Below are positions 5,621 to 6,446 of a stretch of DNA of 6,446 bases, one piece after another. Below the pieces are notes generated by a model that had not been told where the DNA came from, searched no databases, and was given only the letters and a program-made list of their open reading frames with translations. Position 1 is the first letter of the stretch. Each line of letters opens with the position of its first letter. The position numbers and the translations under genes were made by a program. The DNA comes from PHAA01 sp964584415 (GTDB lineage: Bacteria; Bacillota; Syntrophomonadia; Syntrophomonadales; Syntrophomonadaceae): positions 1 through 6,446 of the forward strand of contig CAZOZX010000114.1 of assembly GCA_964584415.1 (NCBI GenBank). Direction: 5' to 3'.

Positions 5621-6361
5621 ATGAAGATTACGATCGACCAGCAATCACTTGAAGTCCAGCCTGGAGTGACCATCCTCGAAGCGGCACGCCAGCACGGGAT
5701 CAACATCCCCACCCTCTGCTACCATGAAGCTTTCGGTGGTCAGGGCATGTGCCGGATGTGCATGGTGGAGGTGACCACCCCTAATTCCCGTAAAGTAGTG
5801 GCCGCCTGCACCTACCCCATCCAGAGCGAAATTGAAGTGCGGACCTCGACCCCGGAGATCGAGAAAGGGCGGCGTACCATAGTGGCCCTGCTTTATCGCA
5901 GTGCCGCCGGCAGTGAATATATGCGGAAACTATATGAAGATTACCAGTGCCCCGAGAACCGGCTGACTGTCAACTTCAGCGAGCGGTGTATCCTATGCCG
6001 GCTGTGTGTGCGGGCCTGTGAGGAAATCGGCGCTAGTGCAATCTCCGCCGTGCTGCGCGGGACCGAAAAACGGATCGCCACTCCTTTTGACGAGGCATCA
6101 GCGGTCTGCATCGGCTGCGGGGCCTGCGCCAATATCTGTCCAACCGAAGCTATAGCCCTGGAACAAACCGACCAGGAACGCACTATCTGGAACCGTACCT
6201 TTGCTATGGTGCAGTGCCGGAGCTGCGGCCGCAGCTTTGCTACTCGCGAACAGCTTGACTATATTGCCCAAAAGTCCGGCCTGGCTGATTTAGAGCTGGA
6301 GGTTTGCGAAGTCTGCCGCAAGAAAAACCTGGCCGCCAAATTCGAACAGATCATCAGCTAA
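5621..6361 (+). CDS. NuoG-N-terminus-like 2Fe-2S/4Fe-4S subunit with C-terminal CxxC module (246 aa)
   Basis: This is an electron-wiring subunit corresponding to the N-terminal part of NuoG, HydA or BfuA, without any molybdopterin or H-cluster domain. Residues 1-75 form a plant-type [2Fe-2S] ferredoxin with C33, C44, C47 and C63. Residues 123-173 hold two [4Fe-4S] motifs, C123/126/129/133 and C163/166/169/173. The C-terminus has C199-x2-C202 and C229-x2-C232 around a short helix, a zinc-ribbon-like or metal-binding tail resembling that of HycF/HyfH proteins. The HxxxCxxCxxxxxC cluster that NuoG carries between the ferredoxin domains is missing; C110 is the only cysteine there. The start at 5621 follows AGGAGG (5606-5611), which overlaps the previous stop, and the intergenic distance is 13 bases. 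An in-frame upstream ATG (5561) lies inside the NuoF-like gene and is not used. It is the last gene seen in the operon. Confidence 0.92.
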   Translation: MKITIDQQSLEVQPGVTILEAARQHGINIPTLCYHEAFGGQGMCRMCMVEVTTPNSRKVVAACTYPIQSEIEVRTSTPEIEKGRRTIVALLYRSAAGSEYMRKLYEDYQCPENRLTVNFSERCILCRLCVRACEEIGASAISAVLRGTEKRIATPFDEASAVCIGCGACANICPTEAIALEQTDQERTIWNRTFAMVQCRSCGRSFATREQLDYIAQKSGLADLELEVCEVCRKKNLAAKFEQIIS

Positions 6362-6382
6362 AGTCAAAAGGTCAAGGGGACC

Positions 6383-6400
6383 AGGCAGAGGCAGGCAGAG
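6383..6400 (+). repeat. Short tandem AGGCAGAG-type repeat
   Basis: AGGCAGAG occurs at 6383-6390 and again at 6393-6400, with a related AGGCAG at 6389-6394, giving a 10-base period. It lies 22 bases after the last stop codon. It may be simple low-complexity sequence or part of the repeat that continues to the window edge. Confidence 0.4.
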
Positions 6401-6446
6401 GGACGGTTTGGGGTGCGCCCCCAAAGGTGTACAGATTAGGGACGGT
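6399..6446 (+). repeat. AGGGACGGT direct repeat flanking a small hairpin at the window edge
   Basis: AGGGACGGT occurs at 6399-6407 and at 6438-6446. Between them, TTTGGGG (6407-6413) pairs with CCCCAAA (6419-6425) over a 5-base loop. No T-run follows the stem, so it is a poor intrinsic terminator. GGGACGGT-type words are, from memory, common in dispersed REP-like repeats of clostridial and Peptococcaceae genomes, so this may be the left end of one, cut by the window. That identity is tentative. Confidence 0.35.

Noticed and set aside
3330..6361. Respiratory complex I operon
   Set aside because: Only the E, F and truncated G-like parts occur, with no membrane or NuoB/C/D subunits, and the F-like protein has the extra FeS domains of soluble bifurcating enzymes.
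6407..6425. Intrinsic terminator after the last gene
   Set aside because: The TTTGGGG/CCCCAAA stem is not followed by a run of T (the next bases are GGTGTACAG), so it does not meet the usual criteria.

Overview
The window looks like one co-directional (+ strand) operon from an anaerobic bacterium, probably a Firmicute of the clostridial/Peptococcaceae-Syntrophomonadaceae type. The clues are near-perfect GGAGG ribosome binding sites before every gene, GC in roughly the mid-50s by eye, very cysteine-rich proteins and a tungsten-pterin enzyme. The taxonomic guess is inference. A run of exactly 100 N (3119-3218) marks a scaffold join, so this is draft or metagenome sequence.

Layout: 13-840 is a ThiF/MoeB/HesA-type E1-like adenylyltransferase, as often found beside aldehyde:ferredoxin oxidoreductase (AOR) genes. 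A 231-base spacer follows (841-1071), holding no convincing gene. It carries a perfect Shine-Dalgarno sequence separated from the next start codon by a stable-looking hairpin. 1072-1551 is a polyferredoxin with 16 cysteines (four [4Fe-4S] clusters). 1554 to about 3233 is the tungsten-pterin AOR catalytic subunit, whose last ~80 residues lie in the gap. A GC-rich hairpin (3271-3302) precedes three tightly packed genes. These are a NuoE-like [2Fe-2S] thioredoxin-fold subunit (3330-3818), a HydB/HndC/NuoF-like FMN and NAD(P) subunit with extra N- and C-terminal iron-sulfur domains (3802-5607), and a NuoG-N-terminus-like iron-sulfur subunit with a C-terminal CxxC...CxxC module (5621-6361). The last 85 bases are non-coding, with short direct repeats and a small hairpin.

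How it fits together: AOR oxidises aldehydes to acids (or reduces acids) at a W-bispterin centre. The polyferredoxin passes electrons on, and the NuoEFG-like trimer supplies FMN, NAD(P) and many FeS clusters. The gene set small FeS subunit + W subunit + NuoE/F/G-like trimer matches what is known of the electron-bifurcating Bfu-type aldehyde oxidoreductases (WorABCSL layout), and resembles the BamB/C + BamG/H/I part of class II benzoyl-CoA reductase. The best reading is a soluble multi-subunit enzyme coupling aldehyde oxidation to joint NAD+ and ferredoxin reduction. Bifurcation is inferred from architecture, not shown. The ThiF-like protein probably serves pterin-cofactor synthesis by activating a MoaD-type sulfur carrier, which is not in the visible sequence.

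The system as a whole is recognisable rather than wholly new. The less ordinary points are the hairpin-spaced ribosome binding site, the loss of zinc cysteines in the ThiF protein, the absent HxxxCxxCxxxxxC cluster in the NuoG-like subunit, and the unresolved gap.
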